DNA from: Paralithodes platypus
Taxonomy: Eukaryota > Arthropoda > Malacostraca > Decapoda > Lithodidae
Assembly (NCBI GenBank): GCA_032716605.1
Contig: CM064517.1
Coordinates: forward strand, 19,512,742-19,576,741
Length of the DNA: 64,000 bases
Reading direction: 5' to 3'
Below are positions 63,946 to 64,000 of this stretch, piece after piece. Made by a program: the position numbers and the translations under genes. How positions within the stretch are numbered: position 1 is the stretch's first letter; each line of letters opens with the position of its first letter. The notes beneath the pieces are model-generated. The model searched no databases, was not told the DNA's origin, and worked only from the letters and a program-made list of their open reading frames with translations.

Positions 63946-64000
63946 TAATCCTAGATTCCTAGGGTAGGGTAGAAAGGCTTCCTTTGCAGGAATCTCACAA

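Noticed and set aside
1..64000. CRISPR array or bacterial operon
   Set aside because: No regularly spaced identical repeats with unique spacers, no Shine-Dalgarno-led gene runs; all repeat evidence is eukaryotic.

Overview
The window looks like repeat-rich nuclear DNA from an arthropod, most likely a decapod crustacean. There is no bacterial gene organisation. I see short spliced exons, many diverged LINE and SINE copies, several DNA transposon superfamilies, short (TTAGG)-like strings, and a LINE tail built on AATTAGGTAAATAC that I associate from memory with decapod genomes. The taxon is inference. No cellular RNA gene, CRISPR array or virus was recognised.

One host gene is supported, on the minus strand. 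Four exons with canonical GT/AG borders and compatible phases lie at 23856-23936, 20213-20339, 19591-19653 and 7428-7568. I do not recognise the protein. Its introns hold most of the transposons between 7.4 and 23.9 kb.

Layout. 0-9 kb: LINE-B copy split by SINE-P and by a TTAA element; a four-layer nest in a LINE-A copy (5.9-7.3 kb); LINE-C 3' end. 9.3-15.4 kb: TTAA element split by a long LINE-B copy; a 3.5 kb hAT element with an 8 bp target duplication, holding other elements. 15.4-24.5 kb: SINE-E copies, a YIDD-type reverse transcriptase split by a LINE-A copy with a 72 bp target duplication, host exons. 24.5-29.6 kb: MULE pseudogene split by LINE-G, which is itself hit by SINE-E twice, a LINE-B fragment and a tRNA-derived SINE; then a piggyBac-like remnant. 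29.9-32.2 kb: longest LINE-A copy. 32.5-35.6 kb: palindrome-rich repeat, LINE-D. 35.6-39.3 kb: LINE-C with ORF1, endonuclease and RT. 42.0-49.1 kb: a piggyBac element with a nearly complete transposase, holding a nested TTAA element and LINE-J. 49.5-52.9 kb: large non-coding inverted-repeat element. 54-57.6 kb: LINE-K and a deep nest. 58.3-64 kb: LINE-M, a second hAT element, LINE-L.

The most striking signal crosses all of these families. Copies of the same repeat differ by tiny insertions at TA dinucleotides: TA becomes TACAGTA/TACTGTA, TAGGCTA/TAGCCTA, TAGGCCTA or TACCGGTA. In six coding relics, deleting the 5 extra bases returns a broken reading frame to the expected family protein. This is the form expected of excision footprints of TA-targeting (Tc1/mariner/pogo-like) transposons. 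Two resident elements flanked by TA and starting CAG (5366-5732, 14171-15164) fit the CAG/CTG class. The window thus appears to record heavy cut-and-paste activity whose footprints have broken a piggyBac transposase, LINEs and other genes.
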